From assembly GCA_026874595.1 (NCBI GenBank), contig CM049313.1, positions 48,099,659 to 48,163,658 on the forward strand: 64,000 bases of DNA, written 5' to 3'. The translations under genes were made by a program, and so were the position numbers. Below are positions 25,379-38,557 of the stretch, in pieces; positions within the stretch are counted from its first letter, which is position 1, and every line of letters starts with the position of its first letter. Source of the stretch: Sipunculus nudus (taxonomy: Eukaryota; Annelida; Sipuncula; Golfingiida; Sipunculidae). Below the pieces are notes generated by a model that saw nothing but the letters and a program-made list of their open reading frames with translations, was not told the DNA's origin and did not search any database.

Positions 25379-25609
25379 GTTTTAAGATCGAAAGCGTTAT
25401 CGGCTGATTGAGTGTAGAACCTGTGAATGCTAATGATACACAAAAAAATAAGCACCACAAGGTACTGGGGTTAATCGCCGAGGTTTCAACTGTTTTAGGG
25501 CATGCCGACTATAATCATGGTTTCAATTCGGAAATCAGACATAATTTCCATCGGAGCCTTTTGTGGCACTTATTTCGTGGAGCCGGAATCAAATGTTGTA
25601 CTTTTAAAC
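25043..25609 (+). repeat. D-Et module, copy 4
   Basis: Ordinary D (25043-25378) followed by Et (25379-25609). The next B has the private variant CGCCGTAGATTC. Confidence 0.88.
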
Positions 25610-26271
25610 AAAGTGTTATCGGCTGATTAAGTCTAGTACCTGTGTATGCTAATGATGCATAGAAACATAAGCACCATAAGGTACTGGGGTTAATCGCCGT
25701 AGATTCAACAGTTACAGCTTCTGCCGCCTATCGATATGCTGTCAAATAGAAACCCTGACATAATTTCCATTGGACACTTTTTTGGCATTTATCCTGTGGA
25801 ACCCGTAGGCACTGGTGTATTTTTTTAACTAGCACCTAGGGGTACTACAGTAAGACTGCTTCAATCCAGCCTGAAATGAAGCAGCATGAAGGTTTTAATT
25901 GTTGTAACGAAATGATGAAAAAATAAAATAACAGTGTTTTAAGATCGATAGAGTTATCGGCTGATTGAGTCTAGTACCTGTGAATGCTAATGATGCATAG
26001 AAACATAAGCACCACAAGGTACTGGGGTTAATTGCCGAAGTTTCATCTATAATATCGTCTACTAACTGTAATGATAGTATCAAATAAGACCTTAGACGGT
26101 ATTTTCTTCGGACATTATGTGGCAGTTATCTTGTGGAGTCCGTAATCACTGGAGCATTTTTCAATTAACATTTAGGGGTACTACAGTATGATTGCTTCAA
26201 TCAAACTTAAAATGATGCAGCATGAAGGTTTTAATTAATGTAACAAAATGATGAAAAAATAAAATTACAAT

Positions 26272-26607
26272 GTTTTTAGATCGAAAGTGTTATCGGCTGA
26301 TTAAATCTAGTACCTGTGTATGCTAATGATGCATAGAAACATAAGCACCATAAGGTACTGGGGTTAATCGCCGAAGGTTCAACATTTACAGATTTTGCCG
26401 CCTCTCGCTATTGTGACAAATAGAAACTCTGACATAATTTCCTCGGAGCCTTTTGCGGCACTTATTTTGTGGAACCGGAAGCCACTGCTGTACTTTTAAA
26501 CTAGCACCTAGGGTTACAACAGTTAGATTGCTTCAATCTAGCCTGAAGTGAAGCAGCATGAACTTTTTTTTTAATGTATAAAACAGATAAAGAACCAAAA
26601 TGACAAT
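26272..26607 (+). repeat. Family F monomer (representative, 336 bp)
   Basis: F cores begin GGTTCAACATTTACAG, then TTTTGCCGCCTCTCGCTATT, GTGACAAATAGAAACTCTG, TTTCCTCGGAGCCTTTTGCGG and GGAACCGGAAGCCACTGCTG. The tail has TAGATTGCTTCAATCTAGCC, AGTGAAGCAGCATGAAC and an uninterrupted T tract of eight or nine before AATGTATAAAAC. F resembles B at its start and E at its middle, so it may itself be an old B-E recombinant. Copies start at 3081, 4746, 7999, 13663, 21680, 26272, 31272, 32280, 36872, 39862, 44454, 49385, 52632 and 61049; a deleted one is at 1108. Confidence 0.87.
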
Positions 26608-27957
26608 GTTTTAAGATCGAAAGCGTTATCGGCTGATTGATTGTAGTACCTGTGTATGCTAATGATGCATAGAAACATAAGCACCATAAGGTACTGGGGT
26701 TAATCGCCGAAGGTTCAACAGTTACAGCTTCTGCCGCCTGTCGATATGGTGTCAAATAGAAACTCTGACATAATTTCCATTGGACACTTTTTTGGCATTT
26801 ATCCTGTGGAACCCGTAGGCACTGGTGTATATTTTCAACTAGCACCTAGGGGTACTACAGTAAGACTGCTTCAATCCAGCCTGAAATGAAGCAGCATGAA
26901 GGTTTTAATTATTGTAACAAAATGATGAAAAAATAAAATAACAGTGTTTTAAGAACGAAAGTGTTATCGGCTGATTGAGTCTAGTACCTGTGAATGCTAA
27001 TGATGCATAGAAACATAAGCACCACAAGGTACTGGGGTTAATCGCCGAAGTGTCATCTATAATATCGTCTACTAACTGTAAAGATGGTATCAAATAAGAC
27101 CTGAGACGGTATTTTTTCTTCGGACATTATGTGGCAGTTATCTTGTGGAGTCCGTTATCACTGGAGCATTTTTCAATTAACATTTAGGGGTACTACAGTA
27201 TGATTGCTTCAATCAAACTTAAAATGAAGCAGCATGAACATTTTAAGTAATATATGGAACAGATAAAGAAACAAAATGACAATGTTTTAAGATCGAAAGC
27301 CTTATCGGCTGATTAAGTCTAGTACCTGTGAATGCTAATGATGCATAGAAACATAAGCACCACAATGTACTGGGTTAATCGCCGAAGTTTCAACTGTTTA
27401 AGCGCATTTCGACTATCATGATGGTTTCAAATCGGAACCCAGACTTAATTTCTATCGAAGCCTTTTGTGGCACTGATTTCGTGGAGCCCGAAGCCACGGT
27501 TGTACTTTCAACTCGCACCTACTGATACAACAGTAAGATTACTTCAATCAAGACTGAAATGAAGCAGCATGAACATTTTAAGTAATATATGGAATAGATA
27601 AAGAAACAAGATGACAATGTTTTAAGATCGAAAGCCTTATCGGCTGATTGAGTGTAGTACCTGTGTATGCTAATGACGCATAGAAACATAAGCACCATAA
27701 GGTACTGGGGTTAATCGCCGAAGGTTCAACAGTTACAGCTTCTGCCGCCTATCGATATGGTGTCAAATAGAAACTCAGACATAATTTCCATTGGACACTT
27801 TTTTTGGCATTTATCCTGTGGAACCCGTAGGCACTGGTGTATATTTTCAACTAGCACCTAGGGGTACTACAGTAAGACTGCTTCAATCCAGCCTGAAATG
27901 AAGCAGCATGAAGGTTTTAATTATTGCAACAAAATGATGAAAAAATGAAATAACAGT

Positions 27958-30900
27958 GTTTTAAGATCGAAAGTGTTATCGGCTGATTGATACTAGTACC
28001 TGTGAATGCTAATGATGCATAGAAACATAAGCACCACAAGGTACTGGGGTTAATCGCCGAAGTTTCAACTGTTTAAGCGCATTCCGACTATAATGATAGT
28101 TTCAAATCGGAACCGAGACATAATTTCTATCGAAGCCTTTTCCGGCACTTATTTCTTGGAGCCCGAAGCCACGGTTGTACTTTCAACTAGCACCTAGTGG
28201 TACAACAGTAAGATTACTTCAATCAAGCCTGAAATGAAGCAGCATGGACATTTTATTAATGTATAAAACAGATAAAGAACCAAAATTACAATGTTTTAAG
28301 ATCGAAAGCCATATCGGCTGATTGAGTCTAGTACCTGTGAATGCTAATGATGCATAGAAACATAAGCACCACAAGGTACTGGGTTAATCGCCGAAGTTTC
28401 AACTGTTTAAGCGCATTCCGACTATAATGATGGTTTCAAATCGGAACCTAGACATAATTTCTATCGAAGCCTTTTGTGGCACTTATTTCGTGGAGCCCGA
28501 AGCCACGGTTGTACTTTCAACTAGCACCTGCTGGTACAACAGTAAGATTACTTCAATCAAGCCTGAAATGAAGCAGCATGGACATTTTATTAATGTATAA
28601 AACAGATAAAGAACCAAAATTACAATGATTTAAGATCTAAAGTGGCTGATTAAGTGTAGTACCTGTGTATGCTAATGACGCATAGAAACATAAGCACCAT
28701 AAGGTACTGGGGTTAATCGCCGAAGGTTCAACAGATACAGCTTTTGCCGCCTATCGATATGGTGTCAAATAGAAACTCTGGCATAATTTCCATTGGACAC
28801 TTTTTTTGGCATTTATCCTGTGGAACCCGTAGGCACTGGTGTATATTTTCAACTAGCACCTAGGGGTACTACAGTAAGACTGCTTCAATCCAGCCTGAAA
28901 TGAAGCAGCATGAAGGTTTTAATTATTGTAACAAAATGATGAAAAAAATAAAATAACAGTGTTTTAAAATCGAAAGTGTTATCGGCTGATTGAGTCTAGT
29001 ACCTGTGAATGCTAATGATGCATAGAAACATAAGCACCACAAGGTACTGGGTTAATTGCCGATGTTTCAACTGTTTAAGCGCGAACCGACTATAATGATG
29101 GTTTCAAATCGGAACCCAGACAAAATTTCTATCGAAGCCTTTTGTGGCACTTATTTCGTGGAGCCGAAGCCACGGTTGTACTTTCAACTAGCACCTACTG
29201 GTACAACAGTAAGATTACTTCAATCAAGAATGAAATGAAGCAGCATGAACATTTTAAGTAATATATGGAACAGATAAAGAAACAAGATCACAATGTTTTA
29301 AGATCGAAAGCCATATCGGCTGATTGAGTCTAGTACCTGTGAATGCTAATGATGCATAGAAACATAAGCACCACAAGGTACTGGGTTAATCGCCGAAGTT
29401 TCAACTGTTTAAGCGCATTCCGACTATAATGATGGTTTCAAATCGGAACCTAGACATAATTTCTATCGAAGCCTTTTGTGGCACTTATTTCGTGGAGCCC
29501 GAAGCCACGGTTGTACTTTCAACTAGCACCTGCTGGTACAACAGTAAGATTACTTCAATCAAGCCTGAAATGAAGCAGCATGGACATTTTATTAATGTAT
29601 AAAACAGATAAAGAACCAAAATTACAATGTTTTAAGATCTAAAGTGTTATCGGCTGATTAAGTCTAGTACCTGTGTATGCTAATGACGCATAGAAACATA
29701 AGCACCATAAGGTACTGGGGTTAATCGCCGAAGGTTCAACAGATACAGCTTTTGCCGCCTATCGATATGGTGTCAAATAGAAACTCTGGCATAATTTCCA
29801 TTGGACACTTTTTTTGGCATTTATCCTGTGGAACCCGTAGGCACTGGTGTATATTTTCAACTAGCACCTAGGGGTACTACAGAAAGACTGCTTCAATCCA
29901 GCCTGAAATGAAGCAGCATGAAGGTTTTAATTATTGTAACAAAATGATGAAAAAATAAAATAACAGTGTTTTAAAATCGAAAGTGTTATCGGCTGATTGA
30001 GTCTAGTACCTGTGAATGCTAATGATGCATAGAAACATAAGCACCACAAGGTACTGGGTTAATTGCCGAAGTTTCATCTATAATATCATCATGCTAATGA
30101 TGCATTGAAACATAAGAACCACAAAGTACTCGGGTTAATCGCCGAAGTCTCATCTATAATATCTTCTGCCACCTATAATAATGGTATCAAATAGCACCTG
30201 AAACGGCATTTTAATCGAACATTTCATGGCAGTTATCTTGTGGAGCAGGTAGGCACTGGTGTATTTTTCAATTAAAACCTTGGGTTACAAAAGTAAAATT
30301 GCTTCAATCCAGCCTGAAATGAAGCAGCATGAACATTTTATTTAATGTAAAAAACAGATAAAGAACCAAAATGACAATGTTTTAAGATCGAAAGCGTTAT
30401 CGGCTGATTGAGTGTAGAACCTGTGAATGCTAATGATACACAAAAAAATAAGCACCACAAGGTACTGGGGTTAATCGCCGAGGTTTCAACTGTTTTAGGG
30501 CATGCCGACTATAATCATGGTTTCAATTCGGAAATCAGACATAATTTCCATCGGAGCCTTTTGTGGCACTTATTTCGTGGAGCCGGAATCAAATGTTGTA
30601 CTTTTAAACAAAGTGTTATCGGCTGATTAGGTCTAGTACCTGTGTATGCTAATGATGCATAGAAACATAAGCACCATAAGGTACTGGGGTTAATCGCCGA
30701 AGATTCAACAGTTACAGCTTCTGCCGCCTATCGATATGGTGTCAAATAGAAACCCTGACATAATTTCCATTGGACACTTTTTTGGCATTTATCCTGTGGA
30801 ACCCGTAGGCACTGGTGTATTTTTTTAACTAGCACCTAGGGGTACTACAGTAAGACTGCTTCTATCCAGCCTGAAATGAAGCAGCATGAAGGTTTTAATT

Positions 30901-31271
30901 GTTGTAACGAAATGATGAAAAAATAAAATAACAGTGTTTTAAGATCGAAAGTGTTATCGGCTGATTGAGTCTAGTACCTGTGAATGCTAATGATGCATAG
31001 AAACATAAGCACCACAAGGTACTGGGGTTAATTGCCGAAGTTTCATCTATAATATCGTCTACTAACTGTAATGATAGTATCAAATAAGACCTTAGACGGT
31101 ATTTTCTTCGGACTTTATGTGGCAGTTATCTTGTGGAGGTTGTAATCACTGGAGCATTTTTCAATTAACATTTAGGGGTACTATAGTATGATTGCTTCAA
31201 TCAAACTTAAAATGATGCAGCATGAAGGTTTTAATTAATGTAACAAAATGATGAAAAAATAAAATTACAAT
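27958..31271. repeat. Region 9: block X copy 3 plus B-C
   Basis: Monomer starts: A 27958; A 28293; B 28627; A 28961; A 29295; B 29629; C/D 29968; Et 30379; B 30610; C 30936. It matches 18364-21440 at offset 9594, with the match starting near 27684 and ending near 31034. After that the copies diverge within the head. Confidence 0.87.
29968..30609 (+). repeat. C/D-Et module, copy 5
   Basis: C/D chimera 29968-30378 and Et 30379-30609; part of block X copy 3 (offset 9594 from copy 3 of the module). Confidence 0.88.
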
Positions 31272-34200
31272 GTTTTTAGATCGAAAGTGTTATCGGCTGA
31301 TTAAATCTAGTACCTGTGTATGCTAATGATGCATAGAAACATAAGCACCATAAGGTACTGGGGTTAATCGCCGAAGGTTCAACATTTACAGATTTTGCCG
31401 CCTCTCGCTATTGTGACAAATAGAAACTCTGACATAATTTCCTCGGAGCCTTTTGCGGCACTTATTTTGTGGAACCGGAAGCCACTGCTGTACTTTTAAA
31501 CTAGCACCTAGGGTTACAACAGTTAGATTGCTTCAATCTAGCCTGAAGTGAAGCAGCATGAACTTTTTTTTAATGTATAAAACAGACAAAGAACCAAAAT
31601 GACAATGTTTTAAGATCGAAAGCGTTATCGGCTGATTGAGTGTAGTACCTGTGTATGCTAATGATGCATAGAAACATAAGCACCATAAGGTACTGGGGTT
31701 AATCGCCGAAGGTTCAACAGTTACAGCTTTTGCCGCCTATCGATATGGTGTCAAATAGAAACTCTGGCATAATTTCCATTGGACACTTTTTTGGTAGTTA
31801 TCCTGTGGAACCCGTAGGCACGGTTGTACTTTCAACTGGCACCTAGTGGTACAACAGTAAGATTACTTCAATCAAGCCTGAAATGAAGCAGCATGGACAT
31901 TTTATTAATGTATAAAACAGACAAAGAACCAAAATTACAATGTTTTAAGATCGAAATTGCTATCGGCTGATTAAGTGTAGAACCTGTGTATGCTAATGAT
32001 GCATAGAAACATAAGCACGATAAGGTACTGGGGTTAATCGCCGAAGGTTCAACAGATACACCTTTTGCCGCCTATCGATATGGTGTCAAATAGAAACTCT
32101 GGCATAATTTCCATTGGACACTTTTTTGGCATTTATCCTGTGGAACCCGTAGGCACTGGTGTATATTTTCAACTAGCACCTAGTGGTACTACAGTAAGAC
32201 TGCTTCAATCCAGCCTGAAATGAAGCAGCATGAAGGTTTTAATTATTGTAACAAAATGATGAAAAGATAAAATAACAGTGTTTTAAAATCGAAAGTGTTA
32301 TCGGCTGATTGAGTCTAGTACCTGTGAATGCTAATGATGCATAGAAACATAAGCACCATAAGGTACTGGGGTTAATCGCCGAAGGTTCAACATTTACAGA
32401 TTTTGCCGCCTCTCGCTATTGTGACAAATAGAAACTCTGACATAATTTCCTCGGAGCCTTTTGCGGCACTTATTTTGTGGAACCGGAAGCCACTGCTGTA
32501 CTTTTAAACTAGCACCTAGGGTTACAACAGTTAGATTGCTTCAATCTAGCCTGAAGTGAAGCAGCATGAACTTTTTTTTAATGTATAAAACAGACAAAGA
32601 ACCAAAATGACAATGTTTTAAGATCGAAAGCGTTATCGGCTGATTGAGTGTAGTACCTGTGTATGCTAATGATGCATAGAAACATAAGCACCATAAGGTA
32701 CTGGGGTTAATCGCCGAAGGTTCAACAGTTACAGCTTTTGCCGCCTATCGATATGGTGTCAAATAGAAACTCTGGCATAATTTCCATTGGACACTTTTTT
32801 GGTAGTTATCCTGTGGAACCCGTAGGCACGGTTGTACTTTCAACTGGCACCTAGTGGTACAACAGTAAGATTACTTCAATCAAGCCTGAAATGAAGCAGC
32901 ATGGACATTTTATTAATGTATAAAACAGACAAAGAACCAAAATTACAATGTTTTAAGATCGAAATTGCTATCGGCTGATTAAGTGTAGAACCTGTGTATG
33001 CTAATGATGCATAGAAACATAAGCACGATAAGGTACTGGGGTTAATCGCCGAAGGTTCAACAGATACACCTTTTGCCGCCTATCGATATGGTGTCAAATA
33101 GAAACTCTGGCATAATTTCCATTGGACACTTTTTTGGCATTTATCCTGTGGAACCCGTAGGCACTGGTGTATATTTTCAACTAGCACCTAGTGGTACTAC
33201 AGTAAGACTGCTTCAATCCAGCCTGAAATGAAGCAGCATGAAGGTTTTAATTATTGTAACAAAATGATGAAAAGATAAAATAACAGTGTTTTAAAATCGA
33301 AAGTGTTATCGGCTGATTGAGTCTAGTACCTGTGAATGCTAATGATGCATAGAAACATAAGCACCACAAGGTACTGGGTTAATTGCCGATGTTTCAACTG
33401 TTTAAGCGCATACCGACTATAATGATGGTTTCAAATCGGAACCCAGACAAAATTTCTATCGAAGCCTTTTGTGGCACTTATTTCGTGGAGCCCGAAGCCA
33501 CGGTTGTACTTTCAACTAGCACCTTCTGCTACAACAGTAAGATTACTTCAATCAAGCCTGAAATGAAGCAGCATGGACATTTTATTAATGTATAAAACAG
33601 ATAAAGAACCAAAATGACAATGTTTTAAGATAGAAAGTGTTATCGGCTGATTAAGTGTAGTACCTGTGTATGCTAATGATGCATAAAAACATAAGCACCA
33701 TAAGGTACTGGGGTTAATCGCCGAAGGTTCAACAGATACAGCTTTTGCCGCCTATCGATATGGTGTCAAATAGAAACTCTGGCATAATTTCCATTGGACA
33801 ATTTTTTGGTAGTTATCCTGTGGAACCCGTAGGCACTGTTGTATATTTTCAACTAGCACCTAGGGGTACTACAGTAAGACTGCTTCAATCCAGCCTGAAA
33901 TGAAGCAGCATGAAGGTTTTAATTAATGTAACAAAATGATGAAAAAATAAAATAACAGTGTTTTAAGATCGAAAGTGTTATCGGCTGATTGAGTGTAGTA
34001 CCTGTGTTTGCTAATGATGCATAGAAACATAAGCACCATAAGGTACTGGGGTTAATCGCCGAAGGTTCAACAGTTACAGCTTCTGCCGCCTATCGATCTG
34101 GTGTCAAATAGAAACTCAGACATAATTTCCATTGGACACTTTTTCTGGCATTTATCCTGTGGAACCCGTAGGCACTGGTGTATATTTTCAACTAGCACCT

Positions 34201-37200
34201 AGGGGTACTACAGTAAGGCTGCTTCAATCCAGCCTGAAATGAAGCAGCATGAAGGTTTTAATTATTGCAACAAAATGATGAAAAAATGAAATAACAGTGT
34301 TTTAAAATCGAAAGTGTTATCGGCTGATTGAGTCTAGTACCTGTGAATGCTAATGATGCATAGAAACATAAGCACTACAAGGTACTGGGGTTAATCGCCG
34401 AAGTTTCATCTATAATATCGTCTACTAACTGTAATGATGGTATCAAATAAGACCTGAGACGGTATTTTTTCTTCGGACATTATGTGGCAGTTATCTTGTG
34501 GAGTCCGTTATCACTGGAGCATTTTTCAATTAACATATAGGGGTACTACAGTATGATTGCTTCAATCAAACTTAAAATGAAGCAGAATGAAGGTTTTAAT
34601 TAATGTAAAAAAATGATGAAAAAATAAAATTACAATGTTTTAAGATCGAAAGCCTTATCGGCTGATTGAGTCTAGTACCTGTGAATGCTAATGATGCATA
34701 GAAACATAAGCACCACAAGGTACTGGGTTAATCGCCGAAGTTTCAACTGTTTAAGCGCATTCCGACTATAATGATGGTTTCAAATCGGAACCCAGACATA
34801 ATTTCTATCGAAGCCTTTTGTGGCACTTATTTCTTGGAGCCCAAAGACACGTTTGTACTTTCAACTAGCACCTAGTGGTACAACAGTAAGATTACTTCAA
34901 TCAAGCCTGAAATGAAGCAGCATGGACATTTTATTAATGTATAAAACAAATAAATAACTAAAATTACAATGTTTTAAGATCGAAAGTGTTATCGGCTGAT
35001 TGAGTCTAGTACCTGTGAATGCTAATGATGCATAGTAACATAAGCACCACAAGGTACTGGGTTAATCGCCGAAGTTTCAACTGTTTAAGCGCATTCCGAC
35101 TATAATGATGGTTTCAAATCGGAACCCAGACATAATTTCTATCGAAGCCTTTTGTGGCACTAATTTCGTGGAGCCCGAAGCCACGGTTGTACTTTAAACT
35201 AGCACCTACTGGTACAACAGTAAGATTACTTCAATCAAGCCTGAAATGAAGCAGCATGGACATTTTATTAATGTATAAAACAGATAAAGAACCAAAATTA
35301 CAATGTTTTAAGATCTAAAGTGTTATCGGCTGATTAAGTCTAGTACCTGTGTATGCTAATGACGCATAGAAACATAAGCACCATAAGGTACTTGGGTTAA
35401 TTGCCAAAGGTTCAACAGATAAAGCTTTTGCCGCCTATCGATATGGTGTCAAATAGAAACTCTGGCATAATTTCCATTGGACAATTTTTTGGTAGTTATC
35501 CTGTGGAACCCGTAGGCACTGTTGTATATTTTCAACTAGCACCTAGGGGTACTACAGTAAGACTGCTTCAATCCAGCCTGAAATGAAGCAGCATGAAGGT
35601 TTTAATTAATGTAACAAAATGATGAAAAAATAAAAAAACAGTGTTTTAAGATCGAAAGTGTTATCGGCTGATTGAGTCCAGTATCTGTGAATGCTAATGA
35701 TGCATTGAAACATAAGAACCACAAAGTACTCGGGTTAATCGCCGAAGTCTCATCTATAATATCTTCTGCCACCTATAATAATGGTATCAAATAGCACCTG
35801 AGACGGCATTTTAATCGAACATTTCATGGCAGTTATCTTGTGGAGCAGGTAGGCACTGGTGTATTTTTCAATTAAAACCTTGGGTTACAAAAGTAAAATT
35901 GCTTCAATCCAGCCTGAAATGAAGCAGCATGAACATTTTATTTAATGTAAAAAACAGATAAAGAACCAAAATGACAATGTTTTAAGATCGAAAGCGTTAT
36001 CGGCTGATTGAGTGTAGAACCTGTGAATGCTAATGATACACAAAAAAATAAGCACCACAAGGTACTGGGGTTAATCGCCGAGGTTTCAACTGTTTTAGGG
36101 CATGCCGACTATAATCATGGTTTCAATTCGGAAATCAGACATAATTTCCATCGGAGCCTTTTGTGGCACTTATTTCGTGGAGCCGGAATCAAATGTTGTA
36201 CTTTTAAACAAAGTGTTATCGGCTGATTAAGTCTAGTACCTGTGTATGCTAATGATGCATAGAAACATAAGCACCATAAGGTACTGGGGTTAATCGCCGT
36301 AGATTCAACAGTTACAGCTTCTGCCGCCTATCGATATGCTGTCAAATAGAAACCCTGACATAATTTCCATTGGACACTTTTTTGGCATTTATCCTGTGGA
36401 ACCCGTAGGCACTGGTGTATTTTTTTAACTAGCACCTAGGGGTACTACAGTAAGACTGCTTCAATCCAGCCTGAAATGAAGCAGCATGAAGGTTTTAATT
36501 GTTGTAACGAAATGATGAAAAAATAAAATAACAGTGTTTTAAGATCGATAGAGTTATCGGCTGATTGAGTCTAGTACCTGTGAATGCTAATGATGCATAG
36601 AAACATAAGCACCACAAGGTACTGGGGTTAATTGCCGAAGTTTCATCTATAATATCGTCTACTAACTGTAATGATAGTATCAAATAAGACCTTAGACGGT
36701 ATTTTCTTCGGACATTATGTGGCAGTTATCTTGTGGAGTCCGTAATCACTGGAGCATTTTTCAATTAACATTTAGGGGTACTACAGTATGATTGCTTCAA
36801 TCAAACTTAAAATGATGCAGCATGAAGGTTTTAATTAATGTAACAAAATGATGAAAAAATAAAATTACAATGTTTTTAGATCGAAAGTGTTATCGGCTGA
36901 TTAAATCTAGTACCTGTGTATGCTAATGATGCATAGAAACATAAGCACCATAAGGTACTGGGGTTAATCGCCGAAGGTTCAACATTTACAGATTTTGCCG
37001 CCTCTCGCTATTGTGACAAATAGAAACTCTGACATAATTTCCTCGGAGCCTTTTGCGGCACTTATTTTGTGGAACCGGAAGCCACTGCTGTACTTTTAAA
37101 CTAGCACCTAGGGTTACAACAGTTAGATTGCTTCAATCTAGCCTGAAGTGAAGCAGCATGAACTTTTTTTTTAATGTATAAAACAGATAAAGAACCAAAA

Positions 37201-38557
37201 TGACAATGTTTTAAGATCGAAAGCGTTATCGGCTGATTGATTGTAGTACCTGTGTATGCTAATGATGCATAGAAACATAAGCACCATAAGGTACTGGGGT
37301 TAATCGCCGAAGGTTCAACAGTTACAGCTTCTGCCGCCTGTCGATATGGTGTCAAATAGAAACTCTGACATAATTTCCATTGGACACTTTTTTGGCATTT
37401 ATCCTGTGGAACCCGTAGGCACTGGTGTATATTTTCAACTAGCACCTAGGGGTACTACAGTAAGACTGCTTCAATCCAGCCTGAAATGAAGCAGCATGAA
37501 GGTTTTAATTATTGTAACAAAATGATGAAAAAATAAAATAACAGTGTTTTAAGAACGAAAGTGTTATCGGCTGATTGAGTCTAGTACCTGTGAATGCTAA
37601 TGATGCATAGAAACATAAGCACCACAAGGTACTGGGGTTAATCGCCGAAGTGTCATCTATAATATCGTCTACTAACTGTAAAGATGGTATCAAATAAGAC
37701 CTGAGACGGTATTTTTTCTTCGGACATTATGTGGCAGTTATCTTGTGGAGTCCGTTATCACTGGAGCATTTTTCAATTAACATTTAGGGGTACTACAGTA
37801 TGATTGCTTCAATCAAACTTAAAATGAAGCAGCATGAACATTTTAAGTAATATATGGAACAGATAAAGAAACAAAATGACAATGTTTTAAGATCGAAAGC
37901 CTTATCGGCTGATTAAGTCTAGTACCTGTGAATGCTAATGATGCATAGAAACATAAGCACCACAATGTACTGGGTTAATCGCCGAAGTTTCAACTGTTTA
38001 AGCGCATTTCGACTATCATGATGGTTTCAAATCGGAACCCAGACTTAATTTCTATCGAAGCCTTTTGTGGCACTGATTTCGTGGAGCCCGAAGCCACGGT
38101 TGTACTTTCAACTCGCACCTACTGATACAACAGTAAGATTACTTCAATCAAGACTGAAATGAAGCAGCATGAACATTTTAAGTAATATATGGAATAGATA
38201 AAGAAACAAGATGACAATGTTTTAAGATCGAAAGCCTTATCGGCTGATTGAGTGTAGTACCTGTGTATGCTAATGACGCATAGAAACATAAGCACCATAA
38301 GGTACTGGGGTTAATCGCCGAAGGTTCAACAGTTACAGCTTCTGCCGCCTATCGATATGGTGTCAAATAGAAACTCAGACATAGTTTCCATTGGACACTT
38401 TTTTTGGCATTTATCCTGTGGAACCCGTAGGCACTGGTGTATATTTTCAACTAGCACCTAGGGGTACTACAGTAAGACTGCTTCAATCCAGCCTGAAATG
38501 AAGCAGCATGAAGGTTTTAATTATTGCAACAAAATGATGAAAAAATGAAATAACAGT
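31272..38557. repeat. Region 10: block Y copy 2 with an extra F-B/A-B trimer
   Basis: Monomer starts: F 31272; B/A 31607; B 31942; F 32280; B/A 32615; B 32950; A 33288; B 33622; B 33960; C 34299; A 34637; A 34971; B 35305; D 35643; Et 35979; B 36210; C 36536; F 36872; B 37208; C 37546; A 37884; B 38219. Compared with copy 1, the trimer F-B/A-B is present twice in tandem (offset 1008). Five base differences from copy 1 that I noticed are at 33185, 33669, 34098, 35606 and 38384. Confidence 0.88.
35643..36209 (+). repeat. D-Et module, copy 6
   Basis: D 35643-35978 and Et 35979-36209; the +10600 copy of 25043-25609, followed by the same CGCCGTAGATTC variant. Confidence 0.88.

Larger units (their letters stand above)
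21016..27957. repeat. Region 8: 21-monomer block Y, copy 1
   Basis: Monomer starts: B 21016; B 21342; F 21680; B/A 22015; B 22350; A 22688; B 23022; B 23360; C 23699; A 24037; A 24371; B 24705; D 25043; Et 25379; B 25610; C 25936; F 26272; B 26608; C 26946; A 27284; B 27619. From about 21430 to 27960 it is repeated at 32030-38560, exactly 10600 bp downstream. The monomer at 21342 joins a family-A/C type head to a B core, which matches its position at the block boundary. Confidence 0.88.

Noticed and set aside
26501-26845. 114-codon minus-strand frame, the longest in the window (also at 37101)
   Set aside because: It spans parts of two monomers (F and B) and exists in two places only because of the +10600 duplication. 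The related region at 40459 gives a 103-codon frame with a different end.
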